A stretch of DNA of 64,000 nt from Heliocidaris tuberculata (taxonomy: Eukaryota; Echinodermata; Echinoidea; Camarodonta; Echinometridae). The notes beneath the pieces were generated by a model that was given only the letters and a program-made list of their open reading frames with translations, was not told where the DNA came from and searched no databases. Where the stretch lies: positions 3,394,259 through 3,458,258 of the forward strand of contig CM046847.1 of NCBI GenBank assembly GCA_025618425.1, in the 5' to 3' direction. Shown here piece after piece: positions 33,077-44,333 of this stretch (positions are counted from its first letter, which is position 1; the number at the start of each line of letters is the position of its first letter). Made by a program: the position numbers and the translations under genes.

Positions 33077-36000
33077 GGGGGGGGGAGAAAGGAGAGAGGC
33101 CAAAACAGAGAGAAGAAATAAAGAAGAAAACAATAAAAGGTAAATACTAAGAAACTTAAAAATACAAAGTGAAAGCATTCTCATCGTCGATGGAGCGATT
33201 AAACCTAACTAAAAAATGTTAGATTTTCAGGAGAGCTAAAAGAACTTTCATATTTCACACAGTAAGTGCATTGACGACCTTCCTTTAACAGATCATTTGT
33301 GACAATATCTTTTCAGATATGAACTACATGATTTTTATCAGAACATCAAATAAGTCCTTAGCTACTAAATTATGAGAAAAAAAAATTCACCAGAGAATGA
33401 GTTAAGAAGTTTTATCACCCTACAGACACTACGCTTTCCTGAAAACGTACATCTGGAGAGATGTGCACCAATTAATTTTGTAATTTGATGAACACTACAT
33501 TCAACAATTAATTAATCCAATAGCATTAATGACATACATGTACTCCATGTTTAAGAGTTGGCAACGATCAAAATACAACTTCTTTCAATTTGTACAACAA
33601 ATAGATCAATTAAAAATTCATAATAGATTATTTAAAAATTTGATACATTCTGCTATACATACCTTGACAATATCCAATCCTCCAATCAGCTCTCCTTTTA
33701 CATAAAGCTGTGGATACGTTGGCCAATTAGAGAAGGTCTTTAATCCCTGCCTCACTACTTGGTCTTGAAGGATATCAAATGTGTCATATTTAATTCTGGA
33801 AACATACAAAGAATTTGAAAAAAAGAAACAAAACACAAATCATTTCACAAATATCTTCTTTTTTCTTTAGCATAGTCACCATTAACCAAACTTATGCTAC
33901 AATAATATTGCAATATATCATAACAAGGAGAAATATTGTTGATTCTAAGAATATAAAATCATCTGTTGAGAGCCAAAAGGGTGTTATCTATAAGGAAAGG
34001 GCCACTGTTAACCCCTTCCCTTCCACCAGATTTTTGAGCAATTGTCAAAAATGAAATTTCAAGAGTTGAATATTAACTTTCCATTAACTTTTCATGAGCA
34101 AACTGGGCAAAGATATACTGCATAGGAATAAATATTATATTAAAGGCACAGGTTTCTGCATGAGGAAGAATTTTCAAGACATTCTGAGCCTAAACAAAAT
34201 GTGGGTCATAATCTGGAGGGTAGTTGTCCAGATACGGCTATAACGACGGTAAGGAAGAAAGAACTCTAAATACCCTGTCTCTCCAAGGATTGTAGTGATT
34301 GTTCTGCTGAATCCACAGCGAGGTTCTCCTGGTGAACCTTTCATGAACAGCATCACTGGTGATTTGTTGATTAGTACTTTTAATCTAGGTAAAAAAACAT
34401 GATAATGAACATACGTATCATAGACGCCCTAACCCTCTACTCATGTTTATTGCGTCAAAAACTATTATTCCTGGGGGGTGTTTCATAAAGCTGTTCGTAA
34501 AGTTATGCATGACTTACGAACAACTCGAATATGGAGTGCCAGATAGAATGCCCAAAGTTTTTCCTGATGTTTTAACAAAGTGTGACTGTATTTTCAATAA
34601 CCTCAATTAAATTATGGCAAAAAATATACTTTGCATTAAAAACGTTTGTTATAATAAGAATGTTAATCTACATCTGCACAGTTCAACTTCAGTTGATGCT
34701 GTTAAAAGTGATTGAGCATCCCATTTGGCTTGTCATATTTAAGTCATTTGTAAAGTGTAACTTTACGAACAGCTTTATGAAACACCTCCCTGATGGCATT
34801 ATGCCTAGAACCCACTTTTTGTAATGTTCCATCTCAATATTGCATATACCATCACTACCCTTGCTCACACTACTCATCTTTATTCCTGCAAAAGCTATTG
34901 CTCCTGGGTCATTCCACAGGGTTGGGGCAAATTTTTTACATACCAGAAGTGAGGAACTATGTCTCCTATCAACCATACCAATGTTTGCTAAAACTGAGTT
35001 CATCGTAAAATGCATAGCCACTTATGTTGACAAGTACTTTAGCTTCATGGTGAATCGATATGGCAGACCAAAATTGTACATGTATGTAATGTTATATAAA
35101 TCTGATGTGCATGTAACTGGTAAAAACAGAAAAGTATTTTAAGCAAAGCTTTGAAAGAGTACCAACTGAAACAGGAATGATTCTGACTGAGTAATGCTTT
35201 ACATCACTGTATAAAAGTCTTCGACAGATGATTTCATCTTCCATGTGTACAAGAAGATCTCTTACCAGTGTTACATGGACATCGTCATAATTTTGCCCCA
35301 ACCTCATGGAATGACTCTCCTTTAACCCTTTCGAGACAATTGACCACATTTCGTGGTTTGGCCCAATAACTTTTGATTTAGAGCCTTAAAAATATACCAG
35401 ATGCATGAGTAGAAAGAGCAAAAATTTCTGCACATACTGTGTCCATTTTTGTTGCATGATCATATTGCGTTTGATGCCAGGAATTTTAAAAAGGAGAATA
35501 AGCTTAAACATCCTTAAATTGGCAACACATTGAGAGGTTCAAAATCATTGTTTTTTTGTCCAAATTGGCAACTTTTTCAACTTTTCGACAAAGTTCCTAA
35601 TCATGTATATTATTTTCAAGACATTACATCTTATTAGAACCATGTAGCACTAAAAGAAAAATATTATTGTTGCCAATTTGCAGAACGAAATGTGATCAAT
35701 TGAGCTCTTAAATAATTCCTGTCCTGAAAGGGTTAATATGCTCAGAGCCCACTTTTAACCATGTTCTCACTCAATTTTGCAGAAGCTCTGGAAATCTAGC
35801 CAAGATATATATCCCATTTCATTCAGAGTGGGACAATCTCTCTCTACCTGGAATAAGCTACAAGAAGAGATTCAGAGCTTCTACTTTCTGTAGTGGGTAA
35901 CTGTCTACTGAGCAAATCTATCTTCATCGTACAGCTATGCCATTAGAGAGAAAAATGACTTTGGACGGCCTTATGCATTAAATTTGGTGATCTCATAATT

Positions 36001-39000
36001 GATTTTGTTCAATGGTGCCATTGTATAATTTCAGGGCTTCACATTATGGAGGATTTAATTCACTTTATTGTTAATCCTCTTACAGCCAACAAAAAGTTAT
36101 CTACAGTTTATCATAATTGACACTGAGAAAGTACAATGAATAGAGATAATGTTTACTTTTATCCTTTAATTAGAAAGAAGTAGTACTACTTACGGTAATG
36201 ATAATTAAAGGGATAGTCCACCCTGATTTCAAGTTGGCTTTAAAAGAAGCAGACAAATTAAAGAAACAGATCAGTGAAGGTTTGAGCAAAATCCGATAAA
36301 AAATAAGAAAGTTATGAATTTTTGAAGTTGTAATCAATCAGACACAAATTGGCAACTCCGTGACGTATCTTGCGAGCTCCTTTCCCATTTGCTCAGTACA
36401 GAAAATTTCATAAATTTTCATTTTCTTGGTTTTTGATGAAGGAATAGATTTGTTTCATACAGGTTTTGTGTAAAAGCATATGAGCAATGATTATATCTAA
36501 GGTGCATGTACGATTGAATATTTCCTTCAGAGAAAATGGAAATTAATGATTTTTGGGGTAAAGGGCAAATGGGAGAGGAGCTCGCAAGATACGTCACGGA
36601 GTTGCCAATTTGTGTCTGATTGATTACCACTTCAAAAATTCATAACTTTCTTATTTCTTATCGGATTTTGCTCAAACCTTCACTGATCTGTTTCTTTAAT
36701 TTTTCTGCTTTTTTAAAAACCAACTTGTAATTAGGGTGGACTATCCCTTTAAGAGTTCTCGGGGTATTCATACCTGTCATCCAAATTCTGTTTCTTGGGA
36801 AGAGTTTGATCAAGGTCACCACTAGCATCCATCTCCTTGATGATATCCAATCCTCCAATCAGCTCACCGTTTACATACACCTGTGGGAATGTCGGCCAAT
36901 CAGAATACTTCTTTAATCCTGCAGAGAAAACACACACACAGACAGACTGGTGAACAAACTTTTCATTAAAATAGCCCATGTGACTCCATTAGTCCAATTA
37001 GTTCATCCCTAGGCTCTACATGTAAAATTATACATACTAATTGTAATTGATGACTTTAAAAACTATTGTAGTACTAAATCTTATTCCTCTTAACCCTAAA
37101 AGGGCCGGGGGGGGGGGGTGGAATCCACCCCCCTAGACATTTCTTGCGATATGTCCGCAACGCACAAAGCAGTCGCCGCGGCGTTTCATGACTTTTTTCT
37201 TTCGAATCTCACGCATCTTTTGAGACCATATTCGCGATGTCCGGGCATGCGGTTCCGAAGTTACTCAACATTTCGTACTTGCACGTCGGACCAAAAATTG
37301 CTCAAAAACGTGATTTCATGTATAATTTCAATACAAAATGTGTTTTCAGCCAAAATTTAGAAATCTATGAATATTTTTACATTTACTGATTAAAATTAAT
37401 TTATTTTATGCTGTTTATGATCGTAAAAGTGTCCCTGACAAATTTCATCCAAAAAACAATAAAAAACAAAAGGTAAAAAAAACAAAGAAATACATATGAA
37501 ATTTAAAATACAATAAAAAACATAAGAAATCAAATTTGATACCAAATTTTTTTCAAGTATATTTGCTAAGAATACTGGAAAGAATGTCTAGACCAAAAAT
37601 TAAAATTTTTTGAGCTTTATTTAATGATTTAGAGCAAAATTTTGATTTCTTGCATAAATTAGCATAATTAATGTGAAATAATTTCGTAGCATTTAACTAT
37701 ACAATTTTGTGTATTACGTTGTGGACGACATGCGTGCTGATTTTCGGCGCGATCGCGCGGTCGACGGTCGAGATCTCGGGGGGGGGGGGGGGGGGGGGTG
37801 GTGTGGATTCCACCCCCCCCCGGCTGTGGCATAGCCAAAATATCCCGGCCCTTTTAGGGTTAATAAACTAAGTGTATATCAGCTTCACATGAATAATATG
37901 CTCCTTGTAACATTTCTGGAAATCTGATTCAGTTACGATAGAAGTGAACAGAGTTGAATCAATTGATATATTTTACAACTTAAGGTAACTTACTCCCTAA
38001 TGACACCCATTCTGAAATTGAAAAAGAAATTATTTGGAGGTCAACAAAGAAGAATAATTAGACTGACCTTTGACCTTATAACCACACAAATGAACTTATT
38101 ATCTATCATGTTTATTGAATTAAAAACAAACAAACATGGATCTAGATATCTAAGGAGGAATATTCTATGTATCATGATGACCACTGTCATTGACATTTGA
38201 TGAAATACAAGACATAGTGATTGAAATACAAGACATAGTGAAGCTACTGGTATCACATTTTAAATACAGGTGAGGGAGATAGAGAAGAATCTAAGGAAAT
38301 TGATGGGCAAGTCCTAGCATCCCCCCCCCCCCCATGTGTAACTGACCACATCTAAGATTTTTAGTATATCTGATGACGGTATCAAGATGATAGCCCTCCT
38401 AGAGCTTGGATCAGACAAAATAATAAAGTAGGAATTATATTTTATGTCAATTTATGTCCACAATTTCACAGTACAATTCCATAATGATTGGTAAAGTATG
38501 GGACATACCTTGGCCTTGCACAATTATATTCCTGCCCCACCCCCTCCCCATGAAGAAGTTATTTGGTAAGAATATCTTACCTTGTCTCACTTCGTCATCA
38601 CCCAGAATATCAAATGTGCTGTAGTCTATACTGTGATCATCAAAGAGCGCCATCAGTGTCCGACTGAAGCCACATCTTGGTTCCTGTCTTGATCCCTTCA
38701 CAAACGCCACGCAGGGGGCAGCACTGATCAGTCTCTTTAACCTTGTGTTTAGGTCCTACATAAACATATTAAGGATATTAGAATTTTATTAGGAACATAC
38801 AACAAATGCTAAAAAGCTAAAAAGTAGAAATAACAAACAAAAGGACTATATCAAAGTTTTCATTACAAAATACACAAGCCTACATAATTATGTACCAAGT
38901 CTGAAGTAATTCATTCACCTTTTGACCTATATTTCTATTTCCACAAGCGATTCCTATCACAGGAATATCAGTGAATGTTGAGTAAAATCTTAAACATTAT

Positions 39001-42000
39001 ATTTTTTTAGCTAAAGAAAACTTTTGGATTAACATAATAATATTATGATAGAATAGGAATGAAAATTTGCTTAAAAATATGCAACTTGATGTTTCCTACT
39101 GTGATGTGGATACCCACATTTTCAAAGTTGTATGCATGTAAAGTAGATGCTGAATGAAGCATCTTGAAAATTCTACATTATTCAATGGGGCTTGGTGCAC
39201 ATTCACATCAGGTTCTATTTGTCAACCTCAACATGGCAGTCCTTAGGTGGCCTGATTTAGGGTATGGGACAGATTTCTTCCTTATTTGCTTCTCCACAGC
39301 ATAACAGGTCTGCAATCGAGCTGACAGGGAATCTGAGCACAAATAGGATAGCACATTTGATGCTCCAAGGAGCAACTGACTTATTGGCTTTTAATACATT
39401 CCAGAAAAGAACTAAAAAGACCAACCTCTTTAGGTGGCTGTGATGATGCGGGTAGCATGACAGGGCTGGCGTTGGGGTCTGCATGATGTTTGACCTTCTT
39501 GGTGAGTTCTGGTACATTAGCTCCATCTAGTCTGTCTACTTCATTCTTGCCCTGATTAAATCAAGAAAACAGATTTCAATTTTTATCCAAACTTGACAAT
39601 GAAGAGTTCATTCCAGTTTGATTTCCAAATGTAATTGAAATTTCCAAATGTAATAGCACATCCAAAATATGATGGTAATAATGCACTCCTGAATATGTCT
39701 TACTTTTAATCCTGAGAGAAGATATCCTGAGAGAAGATATCCTGAATGGCATATCTTTATCAAACAGTACAAAAGTTGTTTTTTTTAAATCTTGTTAGTC
39801 CTAGATACAGAAAAATATGTGTAGTATTTAAATTGCATTATTTAATAGAAGTGAATTACTTTCCCAGATAAACATACAGTTAAGTTTGTATAGATTTCTT
39901 AAATAGAGAGAAAGAGACAGGCAGAGACACAGAGAGAAGAGACAGCGAAGACAGAAAGAGACAGGCAGAGACACAGAGAGAAGAGACAGCGAAGATAGAA
40001 AGAGCGAGAAGTACATGCACACTACACAGAACTGAGACAGACAGACAGACATAGAATAAGAGATATATTTGAACAGTGGGATCTTTTACCTTGATGAAGA
40101 TGAATGTGGGAACTGCTGCAATGCTGTATTGCTTGGAAATTTCAGGAAGTTCTTCAGCCTCAACCTGATAAAAAACAAATAGAGGAAGGAGAATTGTTGA
40201 TAAATATAACTCCATTCGCACAAGAAGCAAGAAGCAAGAAGCACGACAGAAGAAGAAATTGTGAGAGATTGGATCACACACAAATTTGGACTGGTGGTCG
40301 GACTTGAAAAATTGCAGCTGAGAGAAAATATTTCCCTCCTGGAAAAAAAGGACAGTTGAAGAACTAGTTCACTAATAGAACAGTACATACAGGCTGCAGG
40401 AACAATCACTGCAGCAAGAGAGTAAAAAAAAAAAAAAAAAGTCACATCAATCATTTAGGGTTCTTAACCCCTATTGTTTCGTGGGTGGATATTCCCACGT
40501 GGCGTTATCCTTGCAGACTGCCATGGGTGGCATTTAGCGCCCAAATAGTTTTCCTTTATCCTTTAATTTCAATCAATTTATTCATGGTGGAAAAATGAAT
40601 AACATTTGATGAATTCGATTCATTAAAATGAGATATGAGAGAATACATTTATTTAGAAATTAACTGTTCAGGATGAAGGGAAAATAGGATAAAATGTGAT
40701 GAAGCTCTCATCAGATTTCAAGTCTTATTATGCCATTATGGGTGGCTAACCAAGGGAGAAAGTTAGGGAGAAAGTTAGGGAATAGATGGCATGGTAGGGG
40801 TTAAGATGAAAATAAAGTATGCAAACACTGTAAATATTGTATATCATTATTATTACTGCTTCTGTTTTGTTAAATGCTCAAAGGAGGCTCATTTAGGTCT
40901 TAGCAGAAAAATGTCAGTGAAGGCAAAATTTGATGCTTAAAATTCCACAATTCTTCATTCCAAGGTTTAGCTGGTCACCAAAGAAGAGGGAATTTCCCAG
41001 ACAACTTGCTGGTAAGTGAAAATTTAATTTTCATAATTGCAACCACGTAGTTTTGATGTGCAATTGCCACAGATTATTAAGTAGCAGTTTAGTATATATT
41101 CACCAGCTATTGGTCTCTTTATACCTATGAGTGTACATCATATGAGTGGCCAAATCAAATTCCTTGTTTGAACAGAGCCACAGCTGCAAGAACATATCTG
41201 CTGCAAGACTTACCGTTGAGAAGCGGACCTGTGGATGTTCCTTGGCCAGTTCTACCATGACTTCATCCATCTGCTCACACTGAGGTGCCCATTGTGCCCT
41301 GAAGTGAACCACTAGCAGACCACTGGAGGTATACAAACAAACAATATGTACCGTAGTCAGTCATGCATGATTTAAAAAAACAAACAAGGCAAACGTCAAC
41401 CGCTGTCTTGCCAGTATCTCGCTATGCAAATGAGAATGTGAGCTTTGGTTTGCCAGCTTTATTAGCAATAATGTTGATATTACATATATCCCTGGAAAAT
41501 GAGACAATGCTGTCTGTGCATGCTGTTAATACTTTACTTCTTAAAGGAGAATGAAACCCTGCTCAGGAAAAATCAATTTTAATGAAAAGAGAGGATAGAG
41601 AGAAGAAATTTTTAAAAAGTTCCATCAAAATCAGTTATGAAATGAGAGAGTTATGAAAGTTTGAAAAATTGGCAATGTTGCTTCAAATTGGCAGTTTTTA
41701 GTAGTACAACTCTCCATATGTTTTGTACACAAAATTTCATATTTTCCCCATTACCTCTCAACGTGCGGCTTGTCTCCTTCTTAGCTCAAGATATATCATA
41801 GGAAAATGTATTTGACACAACATATGATGAGTTCACAAAAAGACAAGCAGCATCTTTGGAGATAATGGAGAAAATACGAAATTTTGTGTACAAAACATAC
41901 GGAGAGTAGTACTAAACCTGTCACTTTGAAGCAACGTTGCCAATTTGAGAATTGCCATAGAAAGTAAATTGAGACTTTTCAAACTTTCATAACTTTTTCA

Positions 42001-43395
42001 TTTCCTAACCGATTTTGATGGAACTTTTAAAAAATTGCTTCTCTCTATCCTCTCTTTTCATTAAAATGGATATTTCCCCAGGGTTTCATTCTTCTTTAAA
42101 CTTTACACGTGAGGTGATTTTCACTGAAAGTTCATTGACCTCTTGGCCTTTGTCCTTTGTCAGATTCAACTTATTTTGAACGTGACCTGTTCCTATAAGA
42201 GATGTACGTCTGGTAAGAATTTAGTGATTCTACCTCAAATCCATACAAAGTTATTGTGATTACAGTGTTTTTTGTAGAAAGTTCATTGACCTTTGACCTT
42301 GGTTAGTTTTTGACTCATTTTCAAACTTGACTTGCACCTCATGTACCTGTCACCTGTGGTATGAATTTGGTGATCCTACCTCAAATCCATATAGTTGTAG
42401 TGATTACAGCATGATCTTTCACGACGCCGAGCCGGATATAGTGATGCCTACATGTATAGTCTCGCTCAGCTATACGCAGACGAGACAAAAATCCCTGTCA
42501 ATATTTTGCACCATTGCACATTGTTTATCAAGAGACACCCACACAGCCAATAAAAGAAGAATCAGCCACCATTGAGCACATTTTAAATCAGGATTATTTT
42601 GGAATTGCGATAGATGTTATTGCTGGCTGATTGTATTGTTGAGTTTGCGAAGAAATTGAGTGCTCGTGGCCTGGTGACCAAGAAACGTAGGGTTCTACGC
42701 AAAGATTTTAATGCAACGGTTCAAGAGGAATGACAGCTATCATTGGCTATATAGACACTTAATTCTGTCTTCTGTATTGATTTGCCAAAGAACATTTTCA
42801 AACATCGGTGAGTTGAACTGATTGTAGTTTACTTATATTATTCTAGACCTATATAACTGTGCCTCTATTGTCTTTGAAGTTTTGAGTCAATTGCAGTGCA
42901 TTTGACTGTTTATGTCTCACAAACAGCATGAACAGGGGGTGTTTGATTTATCATTAATTAACATTTAATTTTTGGTAGACCTTGGCTATGAAATGCAACT
43001 TCACTGGTGTTGTACAGATCTAGATGGAGTCTTGGACATATTTTAACACATTAATGTCGCTAAGAATGGACAATCCTTGTTGTGTAGAGGACTAGATCTA
43101 ACGTTAATCAGCCGAACTCGTATCATATCCTGCATCACTCCACCAGCGGGATGCGCCCCCCCCCCCCTCCGCACCCACCCGCAATGTCACGCAAACATGA
43201 CATGAACATGAATATATGGGACAATAAAAAACATTTTAATATTATTCTGAGGCGCTACAAGGTAACGTTAAACAAGAGTTAAGACCAAAATAAATATCTA
43301 AATCCCATAAACAGTCACTCTGAAACCCACCTAATAGTTTGGTCAACCTCCTTCCCGAATTCCTCAACACTCTTTACCGGAATAAGCCCTGCCAT
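32799..43395 (-). CDS. GLRX3: Glutaredoxin-3 / PICOT monothiol glutaredoxin
   Basis: Nine exons on the minus strand: 43331-43395, 41214-41322, 40090-40164, 39426-39551, 38581-38755, 36774-36918, 34274-34384, 33663-33795, 32799-32843. All phases join, giving 327 residues (human 335). The thioredoxin-like domain is at about 1-115 with a WAPQC motif at 33-37, which lacks the first Cys of a true CxxC. Two glutaredoxin domains follow, each with CGFS (153-156 and 255-258) and [12 protein letters not shown](F/Y)PQ motifs. CGFS glutaredoxins bind bridging [2Fe-2S] clusters with glutathione and, with BOLA partners, deliver them to cytosolic Fe-S assembly. Donors are GTAAGT-like except GTTGGT after exon 4. 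Introns carry several MITEs. The start ATG has G at -3 and +4. Confidence 0.95.
34473..34790. mobile_element. 318-bp fold-back MITE (GTTTCATAAAGCTGTTCG ends), in a GLRX3 intron
   Basis: Left GGGGTGTTTCATAAAGCTG pairs with right CAGCTTTATGAAACACCTCC; the inner CGTAAAGTTA words also pair. Confidence 0.85.
35332..35736 (-). mobile_element. 405-bp MITE, family B (copy 3), in a GLRX3 intron
   Basis: Bounded by TTAACCCTTTCGAGAC and CCTGAAAGGGTTAA; opposite in orientation to the copy at 27263. Confidence 0.85.
36205..36752. mobile_element. Palindromic MITE, TTAAAGGG family (copy 3), in a GLRX3 intron
   Basis: TTAAAGGGATAGTCCACCCT on the left, AGGGTGGACTATCCCTTTAA on the right, with the arms pairing nearly to the centre. 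It ends only about 21 bases from the coding exon 36774-36918, next to its donor site. Confidence 0.9.
37090..37862. mobile_element. 773-bp element with TTAACCCTAAAAGGGCCGGG ends, in a GLRX3 intron
   Basis: Inverted ends of about 20 bases, each followed by a G/C run and GGAATCCACCCCCC-like sequence. The interior is CpG-rich near both ends and A/T-rich in the middle, without a coding frame. Confidence 0.85.
39908..40005 (+). repeat. Two tandem 48-50-base GA-rich units in a GLRX3 intron
   Basis: The unit AAAGAGACAGGCAGAGACAC...GACAGCGAAGA occurs twice in succession, about 75 bases beyond the splice donor of the exon at 40090. Confidence 0.85.
40464..40804. mobile_element. 341-bp element with TTAACCCCTA ends, in a GLRX3 intron
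   Basis: TTAACCCCTATTG at the left and ATGGTAGGGGTTAA at the right are inverted. The interior is not palindromic, as in family B. Confidence 0.65.
41541..42098. mobile_element. Palindromic MITE, TTAAAGGAG variant (copy 4), in the first GLRX3 intron
   Basis: TTAAAGGAGAATGAAACCCT pairs with AGGGTTTCATTCTTCTTTAA, and the arms pair through the centre (CAAAATTTCATATTTTCCCC with its complement). Confidence 0.85.
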
Positions 43396-43620
43396 CTCGC
43401 ACTATCTTGCTTAGTCACCGTCCACGACCGTCGACGACAGTATCGGTATCATACGGTATCTGCTCAATTAACGTACGCCGAAGTGGTAGCAAGTAACTCC
43501 TTGGTAGTTAGTATGCGTGCACATCACATTGGAGCAGCGGATGATGGGAAGACAGGGAGGAGGCCGAGGAGGAGGGGGGAGGAGGAGGAGGGGGGAGGAG
43601 GAGGAGTGGGGAAGAAGATG
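43396..43620 (-). promoter_or_regulatory. CpG-containing 5' flank of GLRX3
   Basis: Just upstream of the GLRX3 ATG, CpG density rises (CGTCCACGACCGTCGACGAC). This is where transcription of GLRX3 is expected to start. No specific factor site can be named. Confidence 0.4.
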
Positions 43621-43667
43621 TTGACATGGCGAACAACACGAACGAGAAGATAAGTAGAACTAGAAGA

Positions 43668-44150
43668 GAAGAAGAAGAAGAAGAAGAAGAAGAAGAAGAA
43701 GAAGAAGAAGAAGAAGAAGAAGAAGAAGAAGAAGAAGAAGAAGAAGAAGAAGAAGAAGAAGAAGAAGAAGAAGAAGAAGAAGAAGAAGAAGAAGAAGAAG
43801 AAGAAGAAGAAGAAGAAGAAGAAGAAGAAGAAGAAGAAGAAGAAGAAGAAGAACTTAGAAGAAGAAGAAGAAATGGGAAGAAGAGAAGAAAGTAGAAGAA
43901 TGAGAAGAAGATGAGAAAGAAGAAGAAGAAGAAGGAGAAGAAGTAGAAGAAGAAGAAAAAGAAGAAGAAGAAGAAGAAGAAAAAGAAGAAGAAGAATTTA
44001 AGAAGAAGATGAGAAAGAAGAAGAAGAAGAAGAAGAAGAAGGAGGAGAAGAAGAAGAAGAAGAAGAAGAAGAAGAAGAAGAAGATGGGAAGAAGAGAAAA
44101 AAGAAGAAGAATGAGAAGAAGATGAGAAAGAAGAAGAAGAAGCTATATAG
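43668..44150 (+). repeat. GAA trinucleotide tract (62 pure repeats plus a degenerate tail)
   Basis: 43668-43853 is pure (GAA)n. It continues as interrupted AGAAGA/ATGAGAAGA sequence to about 44150. The apparent poly-Glu frame through it is an artefact of the repeat. The pure part starts about 270 bases upstream of the GLRX3 start codon. Confidence 0.95.
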
Positions 44151-44171
44151 AAGAAGAATTAAGCTAGATCA

Positions 44172-44333
44172 GGGCCCCGGCCGTTGCATAAAACTTACCG
44201 TTAATGGTAACTCTGCTATCAATGGTAACTACCATGGTAACATCACTCAACAGCCAATCAAAATCAAGGTTTCCATGGGAGTTACTGTTGATGGCAAAGT
44301 TACCGTCATGGTAAGTTTTATGCAACGGGGCCC
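44172..44333. mobile_element. Fold-back MITE, family A (copy 2)
   Basis: GGGCCCCGGCCGTTGCATAA to TTATGCAACGGGGCCC. Nearly identical to 8071-8229 apart from a 3-base insertion near the left tip, a 3-base deletion near the right tip and a few substitutions. AGATCAG occurs near both borders. Confidence 0.85.

Noticed and set aside
39257..39526. 89-codon minus-strand frame over the fourth GLRX3 exon
   Set aside because: It is in the wrong frame; the exon 39426-39551 in the right frame encodes the thioredoxin-domain end ([15 protein letters not shown]).
43626..43895. Plus-strand frame of 89 codons, almost all Glu
   Set aside because: It is the translation of the GAA microsatellite; no gene context, codon variation or conserved flank.
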